32,900 nt of DNA from Bog-950 sp035299425 (GTDB lineage: Bacteria; Bacteroidota; Bacteroidia; Chitinophagales; LD1). The position numbers and the translations under genes are program-made. Location of the stretch: the NCBI GenBank assembly GCA_035299425.1, contig DATGWP010000028.1:1-32900 (forward strand), written 5' to 3'. The notes beneath the pieces were generated by a model. That model was not told the DNA's origin and did not search any database. It saw only the letters and a program-made list of their open reading frames with translations. Below, piece after piece: positions 15,960 to 24,279 of this stretch. How positions within the stretch are numbered: position 1 is the stretch's first letter; each line of letters starts with the position of its first letter.

Positions 15960-15993
15960 AATTTTGCACACAGCACAGGATATGTGCAAAATT
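15960..15993. promoter_or_regulatory. Palindromic operator-like site
   Basis: AATTTTGCAC-N14-GTGCAAAATT is a 10-bp perfect inverted repeat in the gap between the lipoprotein and the SprB-repeat gene, about 60 bases upstream of the latter's promoter. It looks like a binding site for a dimeric regulator. Confidence 0.4.
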
Positions 15994-16051
15994 GAGAGTA
16001 AATTCTTTTCTAATATTTGACTTTAATCATCTCCACCAGTATCCCGCGTCA

Positions 16052-16082
16052 TTGCCTTCGGCACCCGTCTGCGCCACTTTTG
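16052..16082 (+). promoter_or_regulatory. Candidate promoter of the SprB-repeat gene
   Basis: TTG (16052-16054), 20 bases and CACTTTTG (16075-16082) match the Bacteroidota consensus at 7 of 8 positions in the -7 box. The start codon is 36 bases further on. Confidence 0.45.
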
Positions 16083-16118
16083 CATCGTATTTATTAACCA
16101 CTCATTTAAAACAATACA

Positions 16119-19100
16119 ATGATGAACCGGAGAGTTTTACAACTAATTACACTGCTCTTTCTGAGCTTTACGGGTGTACATGCCCAAACCCTATGTACCG
16201 ATTTAAACGGCTATGTAAGTTACAAAAACACGGCCGATACCGGATTTTATACACTTAATACCGGCTACGAAGAAAAAGCCGCACAAACCTACCACTACTC
16301 GGGCCCCGGCAGAGTATCTTCTGTAAGGGTATATGGTAACTACCCCGGCATTATAGGTGGTGTGCCTTTACGCGTGGGTATTTACAATGTAGATAATACC
16401 GGCCGCCCTACCTCATTAATACAAGCCACCAATACTACCTGGTGGTGGTTCGATAATTTTACCGGCTACATTACCGTTAACTTTGGTGGTGGTGGTGTGG
16501 TTATAGACCAGGACTTTGCAGTAGAAGTAGAACTTCGCACGGCTTCGCCCTGGGGCAATAGCTTCCGCCTGCAATACACCGGCAACGGCGAAGGCCACGG
16601 AGAGAACCTTGCATCTCTGGCGGGTACCTCTACGGGCGGCAACTGGAGCAGCGCCATGACAGAGTTTAACCGCGATGGCGACTTTTACCTGGTTCCGCGC
16701 ATGACCCATTATATTACTTCCAATTTCTCTATCAACTCGGCCTGCATCAGCGCCGGTGGCACCGTTAACTTTACCAACTCTTCGGTGTTTAGCAAAGACA
16801 GCATGTTTAATAAAATAGCTATGCCGGGCAACCAGGGCAACTATTACAATTGGGATTTTGGCGATGGCTCAGCTATATCTCACGCCACCAGCCCCAGCCA
16901 TACATATACCACACCCGGTGTATACACCGTTACGCTTACCAGCAATTTAGAAGGATGGAACAGCAGCTGCACCGATGTAAAAACCATGCAGGTTTCGGTT
17001 GGCCTTGAGGCTACAGCCTCTTCGGTGGTTAATGTTGCCTGCCATGGCGGCAGCGATGGTGCCTTTATGGGCGGCGCTACAGGTGGTGCATCACCTTATA
17101 CCTATAGTATAAATGATGAAACATTTAATTCGAACCCGCTGTTTACCGGCCTGGGCGCAGGCAGCTACACCTTGCAGGTAGTAGACAATATCGGCTGCAC
17201 AGCCAGCACCAGTGTTAGCATAAGCCAGCCCGCAGCGCTTACCTTCACCACCGTGCAATCTACTACCTCTACCTGCTCTAATGCAGATGGAGGTATACTG
17301 GTGGCAGCCACAGGCGGCACCGGCGCACTGCAATACAGATTAAACTCGGGTGCCTACCAGGCTTCGGGTTCTTTTCCTAACAAAGCATCGGGCACTTATA
17401 CCGTAACGGTAAAAGATGCCCGCGACTGCACCGCTTCGGTATTAGTATCGGTAAGCGATGCAGGCGGCCCTACACTTACTATTGTAAGCAGCACCAGCGT
17501 AAGCTGCAATGGTGGCAGCGATGGCAGCATAGTGCTTAACGGCACCGGCGGCGCAGGTGTACTGCAATACAGTATTAATGGCGGCACTACCTACCAAACC
17601 AGCGGCAGCTTTTTAAACATACCGGCCGGCAACTATGCAGCCATAGTTAAAGATGCCAACGGTTGCTCTAAATCAACCATTATAAATATAACACAGCCAC
17701 AGGCTCTATCTATAAGCGCTACCACCTTACCGGTGCAGTGCTTTGGCGGCCACACCGGCCAGGTAGTAGTTACAGCAGCAGGTGGCGGCACAGGCTCGTT
17801 TACCTATAGCATTAACGGCACTGTATATCAATCGGGCCAGGTATTTGCAGGCTTAGCAGCAGGCACCTATGTGGTACGCGTAAAAGATGTAGCAGGCTGC
17901 ACCGCTAACGATACAGTAGAAGTAAGGCAACCGGTTATGCTAACCGCTACTGCTACTACCACAGCAGTAACCTGTCATGGTGGTTACAATGGTACAGTTA
18001 CCATATCGGCTACCGGTGGCACCGGCAATTACTCATACCGCATTTTGGGTGGCAGGCTGCAAACCTCGCCTGTATTTACCGAACTTTCGGCAGGCACTTA
18101 CAGCATTGCTGTGTTTGATGAAAACAGCTGCGTGTATAATGTTACCGCTACTGTAACCGAACCTACACCGGTAGATGCCACTATAAATGTTACCGCCTCT
18201 ACCTGCGGCAACAGCAATGGTGGTTTTCTGGCCATCGGCTCGGGTGGCACAGGCAATGGTTATAACTACAGCATTAACTCATCTACATATAACTCTACCG
18301 GCTTATTCAGCGGCCTGGCAGCCGGCACCTACTATGTAATAGTAGCTGATGCTGCAGGTTGCGGAAATGTATTTACCGCAGTGGTAAATGATGCCAACGG
18401 ACCTGTAATAGGCAGCAGCGCACACACCAATGTAGGTTGCAACGGTGGCAGCGATGGCAGCATTACCGTAAGTAACGTAACCGGTGGCACAGGCCAGTTA
18501 CTTTATTCTATCAACGGTACTATCTGGCAAACATCGCCGGTGTTCGAAGGCTTAAGTGCCGGCCAGTTTAGCGTAACTGTAAAAGACGTAAACGGATGCA
18601 CCGGTACCGTTACCGAAACTATTACCGAACCTAACGGCTTTGTAATCACTACCTCGCTTACCAATATAGCCTGCAATGGCAACCACACCGGTGTGGCCAA
18701 TATTTTTGCATCGGGTGGCTCGGGTGTATTTGCATACAGCACCAATGGTATCACTTACCAAAGCAGCAATACCTTTACAGGCTTAGCCGCCGGCGCCCAC
18801 CTTATTACCGTGCGCGATGCGGCAGGTTGCTATGGCTACACAGCTTTTGAACTTACCGAGCCTGCAGCCATTACCCTGCTGCATGGCGAGTTGAACGTAT
18901 CGTGCAATGGTGCCCAGGACGGAACAATTGCCCTGCTTAGCAGCGGTGGCACCGGTGCCTTTACCTACAGCCTCGATGGCGAAACCTACCAGCAGTCCAG
19001 CTACTTTACCGGCTTAAGCGGCGGCCACTATACAGGCTATGCCAAAGATGCCAACGGCTGTATAAAAACAGTAGCCGTACCGGTACTTGAGCCTGCAGCA

Positions 19101-19811
19101 CTTACTATCTCAGCTACTACCAGCAATGTAAGCTGTGCAGGTGGCAGCAATGGTAATATTGCTTTAAATGTAACCGGTGGCACTGCACCTTACAGCTACA
19201 ACTGGTTTGAAGAAAGCGGCACGCCTAACCTGTTTAACCTGGTAGCAGGTACTTATACCGTACGTGTAGAAGATAACAACGGCTGCAACACTACCGCCAG
19301 CTACACTATTACCCAACCGGCCAGCCCGCTTATAGTAAACGGAGTAGTGGTAGATGCCTCTTCATCATCCAGCAACGATGGCGCTGTAAGCATTACTGTA
19401 ACCGGTGGCGAAAACCCTTACACCTATAGCTGGTCTAACGGAGCCACTACCCGCGATATTTCTGAGTTGGCACCCGGCTCATACTCGGTTAACGTAACCG
19501 ATGAAAACGGCTGTATCACTACCGGTATATTTATGGTAGGCAACGCCACAGGCCTTGCACAACTTGGCAACAGCGGAGTATCGGTAGCCCTGTACCCTAA
19601 CCCGGCTACAGATGTTACTACCATAGAAGTAAGCAACTACACCATCAGCCACATACGCATAATGAATATGAACGGACAACTGGTTAACGAGTGGGCCCCT
19701 GATGCCGCTAAAGTTACCATAAGCACAAGCGAAATGTCTGCCGGTGTTTACTTTATTAAAGTATTGGTTAACGGTCAATCACTGGTTAAAAAACTAACCG
19801 TAAACAAGTAA
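16119..19811 (+). CDS. SprB-repeat surface adhesin with T9SS sorting domain
   Basis: A 1230-residue secreted protein. In order: signal peptide (1-23, ending VHAQ); an unrecognised N-terminal beta-domain (about 25-200); a PKD domain with YYNWDFGDGS (about 242-251); then about 11 tandem SprB-type repeats of 77-78 residues (about 296-1140). Most have the signature xxCxGGxDGxI, a Y-S-I-N-G strand, GLxAGxYxVxVKDxxGC and a closing xxxEP or xQP; the last lacks the first cysteine. A type A T9SS domain (VALYPNPATDVTTIEV to KKLTVNK) ends it. In gliding relatives SprB is a motility adhesin, but proteins with these repeats also occur in non-gliding species, so a surface adhesin is the safer call. It has its own promoter and a strong terminator. 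The start may be the second ATG (16122). Confidence 0.92.
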   Translation: MMNRRVLQLITLLFLSFTGVHAQTLCTDLNGYVSYKNTADTGFYTLNTGYEEKAAQTYHYSGPGRVSSVRVYGNYPGIIGGVPLRVGIYNVDNTGRPTSLIQATNTTWWWFDNFTGYITVNFGGGGVVIDQDFAVEVELRTASPWGNSFRLQYTGNGEGHGENLASLAGTSTGGNWSSAMTEFNRDGDFYLVPRMTHYITSNFSINSACISAGGTVNFTNSSVFSKDSMFNKIAMPGNQGNYYNWDFGDGSAISHATSPSHTYTTPGVYTVTLTSNLEGWNSSCTDVKTMQVSVGLEATASSVVNVACHGGSDGAFMGGATGGASPYTYSINDETFNSNPLFTGLGAGSYTLQVVDNIGCTASTSVSISQPAALTFTTVQSTTSTCSNADGGILVAATGGTGALQYRLNSGAYQASGSFPNKASGTYTVTVKDARDCTASVLVSVSDAGGPTLTIVSSTSVSCNGGSDGSIVLNGTGGAGVLQYSINGGTTYQTSGSFLNIPAGNYAAIVKDANGCSKSTIINITQPQALSISATTLPVQCFGGHTGQVVVTAAGGGTGSFTYSINGTVYQSGQVFAGLAAGTYVVRVKDVAGCTANDTVEVRQPVMLTATATTTAVTCHGGYNGTVTISATGGTGNYSYRILGGRLQTSPVFTELSAGTYSIAVFDENSCVYNVTATVTEPTPVDATINVTASTCGNSNGGFLAIGSGGTGNGYNYSINSSTYNSTGLFSGLAAGTYYVIVADAAGCGNVFTAVVNDANGPVIGSSAHTNVGCNGGSDGSITVSNVTGGTGQLLYSINGTIWQTSPVFEGLSAGQFSVTVKDVNGCTGTVTETITEPNGFVITTSLTNIACNGNHTGVANIFASGGSGVFAYSTNGITYQSSNTFTGLAAGAHLITVRDAAGCYGYTAFELTEPAAITLLHGELNVSCNGAQDGTIALLSSGGTGAFTYSLDGETYQQSSYFTGLSGGHYTGYAKDANGCIKTVAVPVLEPAALTISATTSNVSCAGGSNGNIALNVTGGTAPYSYNWFEESGTPNLFNLVAGTYTVRVEDNNGCNTTASYTITQPASPLIVNGVVVDASSSSSNDGAVSITVTGGENPYTYSWSNGATTRDISELAPGSYSVNVTDENGCITTGIFMVGNATGLAQLGNSGVSVALYPNPATDVTTIEVSNYTISHIRIMNMNGQLVNEWAPDAAKVTISTSEMSAGVYFIKVLVNGQSLVKKLTVNK
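17010..19530 (+). repeat. Tandem SprB repeat region
   Basis: Ten cysteine-bearing units plus one degenerate unit recur every 230-234 bases. The short stretch GGTGGCAGCGATGGCAGCAT is identical near 17510 and 18443, so intragenic recombination could change the repeat number. Confidence 0.85.
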
Positions 19812-19847
19812 CCTGCTTTATTTAGGGTATGCATAATACCTGTAAGC

Positions 19848-19880
19848 AAAGCGCCTTCTGTAACAGGAAGGCGCTTTTAT
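19848..19880 (+). terminator. Rho-independent terminator of the SprB-repeat gene
   Basis: AAAGCGCCTTC pairs perfectly with GAAGGCGCTTT around an 8-base loop and runs into TTTTATTTTT. It begins 37 bases after the stop. Confidence 0.9.
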
Positions 19881-19942
19881 TTTTAATAGGGGCTAACAAA
19901 TATCATATGGCCCGCAGCTGCATATAAGCTACCTTAGCTGTT

Positions 19943-20368
19943 ATGGCCGCTACATCCATTTTGCCACCACTTAGGTTTGCCGTACGTTATGCTATCGTAT
20001 TATTTGCATTGGGTTTTGCGCTGGGCACTATCCGCACCCTATACCTGGCACCGCGCATAGGCGCACTGGCAGCGGTAGCTATCGAGCTACCCTTAATGCT
20101 GCTTGCCTCCTGGTTTTACAGCCGCTACCTTCGGCATAAGCTATTGCCTGCACACCAGTGGCCATCATTGTTACTGGCAGGCATGGCCGCATTTACCCTG
20201 CTTATGGCCTTTGAGTTTACCCTGGCGGTACTATTATTTAAACAAACACCCGCTGCCTTTGCTGCATCGCTGCAAACCACTCCCGGTATGCTGGGCCTGC
20301 TCGGGCAAACAGCGTTTGGCCTTATTCCGCTGCTACAAGGGCTGGTAAGCAAAACAACCGCATCATAA
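19943..20368 (+). CDS. Small integral membrane protein of unknown function
   Basis: A 141-residue protein with about four transmembrane segments: FAVRYAIVLFALGFALGTI, ALAAVAIELPLMLLASWFY, SLLLAGMAAFTLLMAFEFTL and MLGLLGQTAFGLIPLLQGLV. Short loops contain RTLYLAPRIG and RYLRHKLLPAHQ. It lacks cysteine and obvious catalytic residues. I do not recognise the family with confidence. The ATG at 19943 gives an immediate first helix. It lies 97 bases before ytxJ on the same strand, so the two may be cotranscribed. Confidence 0.7.
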   Translation: MAATSILPPLRFAVRYAIVLFALGFALGTIRTLYLAPRIGALAAVAIELPLMLLASWFYSRYLRHKLLPAHQWPSLLLAGMAAFTLLMAFEFTLAVLLFKQTPAAFAASLQTTPGMLGLLGQTAFGLIPLLQGLVSKTTAS

Positions 20369-20464
20369 ACCTGCCGGCACTGCTGCAACGCAGGCATGCG
20401 TGTACTGTACCAATCAATCTTACTTTTACAGCCTGCCCTTATAAAAAAGCATAGCCAAAAACAA

Positions 20465-20803
20465 ATGACCACCTATAAAACACTTAACGATATTGCCCAA
20501 CTGGATGAACTGGACAACCAATCGCGCAGCCGCCTGCAGCTTATATTTAAACACAGCACCCGCTGCGGGGTTAGCAGCATGGCCAAAAGAGGATTGGATA
20601 TGGAACTGCGCCAACCTGACGGCACCGCCTTCGATATCTATTACCTCGACCTGATACAATACCGCGCCGTAAGCAACCACATAGCCACCCGTTACGGCAT
20701 ACAGCACGAGTCGCCCCAACTACTGGTTATAAAAGATGGCCGGTGTATTTACCATGCATCGCACGATGATGTATCGCTGCATACTGCGCTGGCGGCAGCG
20801 TAG
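20465..20803 (+). CDS. ytxJ: Bacillithiol-system redox protein YtxJ
   Basis: A 112-residue thioredoxin-fold protein. The active-site region is LIFKHSTRCGVSS (26-38) with C34, and the cis-proline loop is HESPQLLVIKDG (81-92), followed by the family's conserved ending CIYHASHDD. These match YtxJ proteins, proposed to reduce protein mixed disulfides with bacillithiol, which many Bacteroidota make. The usual active site reads T-x-C-P-I-S; here it is T-R-C-G-V-S, so the Pro after the cysteine is glycine. A second cysteine, C94, is present. I use the ATG at 20465; an upstream frame extension to 20396 adds 23 non-conserved residues. No bacillithiol biosynthesis genes are nearby. Confidence 0.87.
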   Translation: MTTYKTLNDIAQLDELDNQSRSRLQLIFKHSTRCGVSSMAKRGLDMELRQPDGTAFDIYYLDLIQYRAVSNHIATRYGIQHESPQLLVIKDGRCIYHASHDDVSLHTALAAA

Positions 20804-20878
20804 CCATACCCGGTTGTTGGTTTCCAGCGGGTCTCTTAAGCCTGCCTCCGGAGACTCTGCTGGGGTAAACCGGCTATT

Positions 20879-20908
20879 GACTTCCGAAGTTTTTTCAAAT
20901 CGGAAGTC
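20879..20908. repeat. H1 hairpin repeat, copy identical to 31751-31780
   Basis: GACTTCCGA pairs with TCGGAAGTC around the loop AGTTTTTTCAAA. All 30 bases are identical to the copy at 31751-31780. Confidence 0.8.
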
Positions 20909-21188
20909 TTTGCATTATCGATGCTTTGGCAAAGCTCCCTTTTGTCATTCTGAACGAGGCTTTGCGAAGTGAAGAAATGAAGCGCAGCGCAATTCACGAA
21001 TTCAATAACTTTTGATGGTGCATGAGTAATCTTGAATTTGGGGCGCGCAGTCTGTAGAGGTTCTCATTCGCTTATCTCCCGCTTTTGTGATTAAGGTGAT
21101 ACAGGTGCCGGATTAAACACTCCTGATAAAAACAGATCTTCATTCATCGCTATTTGCAATTGCAGTTTCATGCGCTTTTCAAATGTTG

Positions 21189-21204
21189 TTTGCAAATTTG
21201 CAAA
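21189..21204. promoter_or_regulatory. Perfect 16-bp palindrome upstream of the YdcF-like gene
   Basis: TTTGCAAATTTGCAAA is fully self-complementary and lies 102 bases before the ATG at 21307. It is a plausible operator, or two overlapping TTTGCAAA half sites. Confidence 0.4.
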
Positions 21205-21306
21205 CCAATAATAATACAACCATAAATGATAGTATTACTACTATTTTAGAAAATATTACTATTTTTGACCGGCAAAGCAATTTAATGGAGCTTAATTTCA
21301 ATTTTT

Positions 21307-21924
21307 ATGCATAGCAAACTAGGTATGTTGCTTTTACTTGCAGTGTCCGGGGTATTCAGCTCTTGCAGCCTGCTGGATCACCATACAATGGCTACTTATC
21401 ACAAACATGTAGTGCATGCACCATTTGACGTGGTTATTGTGCCCGGCCTTCCACACGACACCAACAGGCTAAACCCGCTGCTAAAGGCCCGTATGCTTTG
21501 GGCTAAAGAGTTATACGAAAATGGAACGGCCCGGCATATTATTTTTTCCGGTTCTGCCGTACATACTCCTTTTATAGAGGGCATGGTTATGAAGATAATG
21601 GCAGATTCGATAGGAATACCTACCCAGCATACTTTTATTGAAGATAAAGCGCACCATTCTAATGAGAACGTAGCTTTTGGAATAAGTAAAGCTATAAGCA
21701 TGGGTTTTAAAAAAATTGCTATTGCTACTGACCCAATTCAATCTATTTATATTAAAAAATACATACGAGATAACCATGTGGATTTAGCGATACTTCCTTT
21801 TAGTGTAAAGGCCATGCCGGTTTATTATAACGCCGTCTTTCCGAAGGTAAAGGCAGATGCTGCTTTTGTACAGAACTTTGTACCACTTAAGCAGCGAGAC
21901 ATAGAACCAAAGGATAGGGATTAG
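21307..21924 (+). CDS. YdcF/DUF218-family lipoprotein
   Basis: A 205-residue protein with an export signal ending VSGVFSSC, so probably a lipoprotein with C20 modified, although the lipobox is imperfect. The DUF218 domain (about 40-190) shows the family blocks: FDVVIVPGLP, the helix LLKARMLWAKELYENG, ARHIIFSGSA, IEDKAHHSNENVAFG (where an S-x-N-T-x-E-N motif is usual) and KIAIATDPIQS. Relatives such as SanA and ElyC act in envelope integrity or vancomycin resistance by an unclear mechanism. The gene has a TATTTTTG box 40 bases upstream. It converges with the patatin gene, 38 bases away. Confidence 0.82.
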   Translation: MHSKLGMLLLLAVSGVFSSCSLLDHHTMATYHKHVVHAPFDVVIVPGLPHDTNRLNPLLKARMLWAKELYENGTARHIIFSGSAVHTPFIEGMVMKIMADSIGIPTQHTFIEDKAHHSNENVAFGISKAISMGFKKIAIATDPIQSIYIKKYIRDNHVDLAILPFSVKAMPVYYNAVFPKVKADAAFVQNFVPLKQRDIEPKDRD

Positions 21925-21962
21925 CTTTCAGTAATTTTTCGCCATTAAGAACAGAAATTGAT

Positions 21963-22991
21963 TTAAGCCGTATCTTTATTTTCATTTTCCAACAGTGTTT
22001 CTACCAACCTTTCAATGGCCTCGCTGTTTTCAGTAGCCAACCGTTCGCCTAATGCTTTTATCTTGTCTATGTTTTTGGATGAAGCATTGTCGATGTTTTC
22101 GTCAATACTACTAAGGTTAGTGGGTGTAATGCGCAAGTAATGGTTGGATAGCTTGTTTGTTTTAAAAATTTCTTTGGCAATGAATTGACTGATCTCACTG
22201 CTGGAACTCATCATCATATCCAAGAGATAAGGTACGGTGCGAATTGCAGATCGGTTTCTCATTACATCGTAGTGGTATGCTGTTGAGTTGATACCGGTAC
22301 CTAAGGATAAAACTATTTTTTTGGAAGGGTTGTCGACTCCAGAAATTCGTGCAGATTCTATAATTGCTGCCAGAATAGGATCGTTAGCAACAATACCTCC
22401 ATCAATTAGCGGGTAGCGTGTTTTTGAAAGCGAATATATTTCGGCTGGTGGAAAATAAGATGGTGCAGCGCAGGTTGCACGACAAGCGTCACGCACATAA
22501 AAATCTTTGCTATTTCCCTTTTGCCTGGCTACGTGTTGACGAAAGAAATGTGCTTTTCGCAATTCAATATTATAAGATGTAATCAGGCAGGGTTTTAATA
22601 GCTGGCTAATTTTTGTCTCGCCAAAATAGGAAGCAAAAATTTGTTCCATATTATTTGGACTAAATTTTTCTGATAGTAAACCAACTTTCGCCAACAGTTT
22701 TGATAAAGGGCTTGTATGGAAAATTGCTGCGCCATGTTCGATGTAAAGCTGAACCGCATCTTGTGCCGAAAACTTTGGTTTACTTCCGCTTTCATCAGGA
22801 AACAGAAGAATGGAGGCAAGTATCGCTCCAGAACTGGTGGCAGCAAACAAATCAAAGTGTTGAACCGCTCTTGCATTTGCGTCATTTGTTTTTTGCTGTA
22901 AAATTCTTTCGAGTTCCACCAATACCAAAGCAGGAATGATTCCTCTTATTCCGCCACCGTCTATAGAAAGGATGCTTTTGATTGGTTGCAT
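21963..22991 (-). CDS. Patatin-like phospholipase
   Basis: A 342-residue cytoplasmic lipid acyl hydrolase. The oxyanion hole is DGGGIRGIIPA (11-21). The nucleophile elbow reads A51-T-S53-S-G55, so S53 is the nucleophile and the first glycine of GxSxG is alanine here. The catalytic aspartate is D197 in LIDGGIVANDP. SLGTG and the CAAPSYFPP block complete the fold. Single-domain patatins of this size include CapV, the CBASS phospholipase activated by cyclic nucleotides, but no CD-NTase is in the window, so a defence role is not shown. It follows the DUF6671 gene on the same strand after 165 bases without a gene. Base composition is AT-rich compared with the 5-20 kb region. Confidence 0.9.
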   Translation of the reverse strand: MQPIKSILSIDGGGIRGIIPALVLVELERILQQKTNDANARAVQHFDLFAATSSGAILASILLFPDESGSKPKFSAQDAVQLYIEHGAAIFHTSPLSKLLAKVGLLSEKFSPNNMEQIFASYFGETKISQLLKPCLITSYNIELRKAHFFRQHVARQKGNSKDFYVRDACRATCAAPSYFPPAEIYSLSKTRYPLIDGGIVANDPILAAIIESARISGVDNPSKKIVLSLGTGINSTAYHYDVMRNRSAIRTVPYLLDMMMSSSSEISQFIAKEIFKTNKLSNHYLRITPTNLSSIDENIDNASSKNIDKIKALGERLATENSEAIERLVETLLENENKDTA

Positions 22992-23156
22992 TGAATGGCT
23001 TTTAGAATACTACTATTAAGTATCTTTTTGTTCTCAATTATTGCAATTACTTTTTGCAGCACCATTGCGCCTGGTAGAACATTGGTAATTTTATTTCTCC
23101 TTTATTCCCCACGGAACCCTGTTTTTATCAATTTTTTTCGTTGTTTTTAATTGTCG

Positions 23157-23996
23157 CTACGGATTACAAAAATCACAATACATAGGGTCTTCAATTTTTT
23201 TGTTGTCAGGGCGTTCCTCCATTTTATTATAGTGGCATTGATTGCACTGGCATATATAATACAGCGTAGATTGGGTGGGCAGCGAACATAGGCTGCACGG
23301 CAATCCTTTCTTTGCTTCTGTAATACCAAAGCCGGGGGTACCACATTGCGGGCAGGTAGACTTTATCCGGTGCAATAGCTTTTTAGTAGCTGCTGCAATA
23401 ACCAGCATTCGCGAGGGGTTATACATTGCCCGCATGTCTGTTTCGGCATGCACGGCTCCGTATTTTTCTACCAGTTGTAAGAAATATTTTTCAAGCAGTG
23501 CCGGTTCTACAATGCCCTTTTTAATTTCACTCCGGTTTTCACCCGGTTGCCTTAGTATAAGCGCATGCGAGGGGAAACCCACCTCGCTTGCAAACTTATT
23601 CAACTGGTTTAACGTGGTCAGCTCTCTGCTATTGAAATTGGTGGCCGTGCTTAACTCACGCGCCACAATCTCTATTCCGTTTCTCGCATCCATAAAAAGG
23701 ATTAGCTCTTCGTTAGCCGGAATAAAAAACATAGAGGGGTGTGGCCCAAAGGAACCTTCGCTGGCTACGCATAAGTCGTAGTTGTATAGTTGCATGGCCT
23801 GCAGGCATTTTTGCCGCGCCGCATCAATAGCATCCATGGTCCGCTCTATTTCGCCCGTAAAAGTTCCAAACTTATCAGTATCCAGGTTCCCGGGTGTAAA
23901 ACAGGTAACACCTAAACCCTGCTGTAATATAGGCGCAATTACATTCTCCTTGCCGTGCATGGTGGCAATTACTAATTTACGATGCCCATACAGCAT
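23157..23996 (-). CDS. DUF6671-family protein with C-terminal zinc ribbons
   Basis: A 279-residue protein matching the DUF6671 family as I recall it; its function is unknown. The N-terminal part has GHRKLVIATMHGKENVIAPI, DTDKFGTFTGEIERT and DLCVASEGSFGPHP, the strongly conserved blocks. The middle binds nothing recognisable. The C-terminal 65 residues form probable zinc ribbons: CPQC (215-218), CSLC (234-237), C249/C251/C254 and CDFC (274-277), eight or more cysteines in pairs. It begins 4 bases after the stop of the 92-aa gene, so the two are almost certainly an operon and perhaps translationally coupled. No signal peptide is present, so it is cytoplasmic. Confidence 0.82.
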   Translation of the reverse strand: MLYGHRKLVIATMHGKENVIAPILQQGLGVTCFTPGNLDTDKFGTFTGEIERTMDAIDAARQKCLQAMQLYNYDLCVASEGSFGPHPSMFFIPANEELILFMDARNGIEIVARELSTATNFNSRELTTLNQLNKFASEVGFPSHALILRQPGENRSEIKKGIVEPALLEKYFLQLVEKYGAVHAETDMRAMYNPSRMLVIAAATKKLLHRIKSTCPQCGTPGFGITEAKKGLPCSLCSLPTQSTLYYICQCNQCHYNKMEERPDNKKIEDPMYCDFCNP

Positions 23997-24000
23997 ACAT

Positions 24001-24279
24001 TTAGTCTGTTATCTCCAGGTTAATAATTATAGAGGTGTGAATAGATTTGTTGTTTTCCCTGGCTGCCTTTATTACATCCAGAATATTCTCCCGTTTTGCA
24101 CGAAGCTCATTAAGCTGCGATGAGGAAATATTATCCTGCTTGCCAAACCTTATCTGCGAGCTGAAATTTTTCAGATTAAGATAATTGTGCAGGTGGTGTG
24201 TTATCTCATAAGACACATCCCTGGTATCATCTGCTTGCGGGCCAACTTTTAATAGGCAAATTTTATATTCCTGGTTCAT
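24001..24279 (-). CDS. Hypothetical 92-residue protein
   Basis: I do not recognise this protein. The predicted pattern is strand (YKICLLKV), helix (SYEITHHLHNYL), strand (SSQIRFG), a long charged helix (SSSQLNELRAKRENILDVIK) and a final strand (TSIIINLEI), a small alpha/beta domain. There are no cysteine pairs, signal peptide or membrane helix. It is followed 4 bases later by DUF6671 and overlaps the end of a possible 58-aa ORF upstream, so it belongs to a tight operon. A regulatory or adaptor partner of the DUF6671 protein is a guess. Confidence 0.72.
   Translation of the reverse strand: MNQEYKICLLKVGPQADDTRDVSYEITHHLHNYLNLKNFSSQIRFGKQDNISSSQLNELRAKRENILDVIKAARENNKSIHTSIIINLEITD

Larger units (their letters stand above)
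20804..21306. other. 503-base gap holding repeats, no gene
   Basis: From left to right it has an imperfect inverted repeat (20824-20863, CCAGC ... GCTGG with GTCTC/GAGAC inside), the H1 hairpin (20879-20908), and a dispersed-repeat-like stretch GTCATTCTGAACGAGGC continuing to GAAGAA (20944-20976), which resembles a common Bacteroidota intergenic repeat from memory. A 16-bp palindrome (21189-21204) follows, then an A/T-rich leader with TATTTTTG at 21260-21267 before the YdcF-like gene. No ORF of credible coding character is seen. Confidence 0.6.

Noticed and set aside
16119..19811. Calling the adhesin a gliding-motility protein
   Set aside because: The repeats are SprB-like, but there are no gld or spr genes here, and such repeats also occur in non-gliding species.
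21963..22991. Calling the patatin CapV of a CBASS operon
   Set aside because: No cyclic-nucleotide synthase or ancillary Cap gene is in the window; the protein alone does not establish CBASS.
23027..23045. 18 of 19 bases shared with 24455-24473 (TTTTGTTnTCAATTATTGC)
   Set aside because: Short, A/T-rich and without extended similarity; not enough to call a duplication.
22995..23150. 51-codon plus-strand ORF opening MAFRILLLSIFLFSIIAITF in the patatin/DUF6671 gap
   Set aside because: Hydrophobic only because the DNA is T-rich on that strand; no start signal, and it opposes both neighbours.
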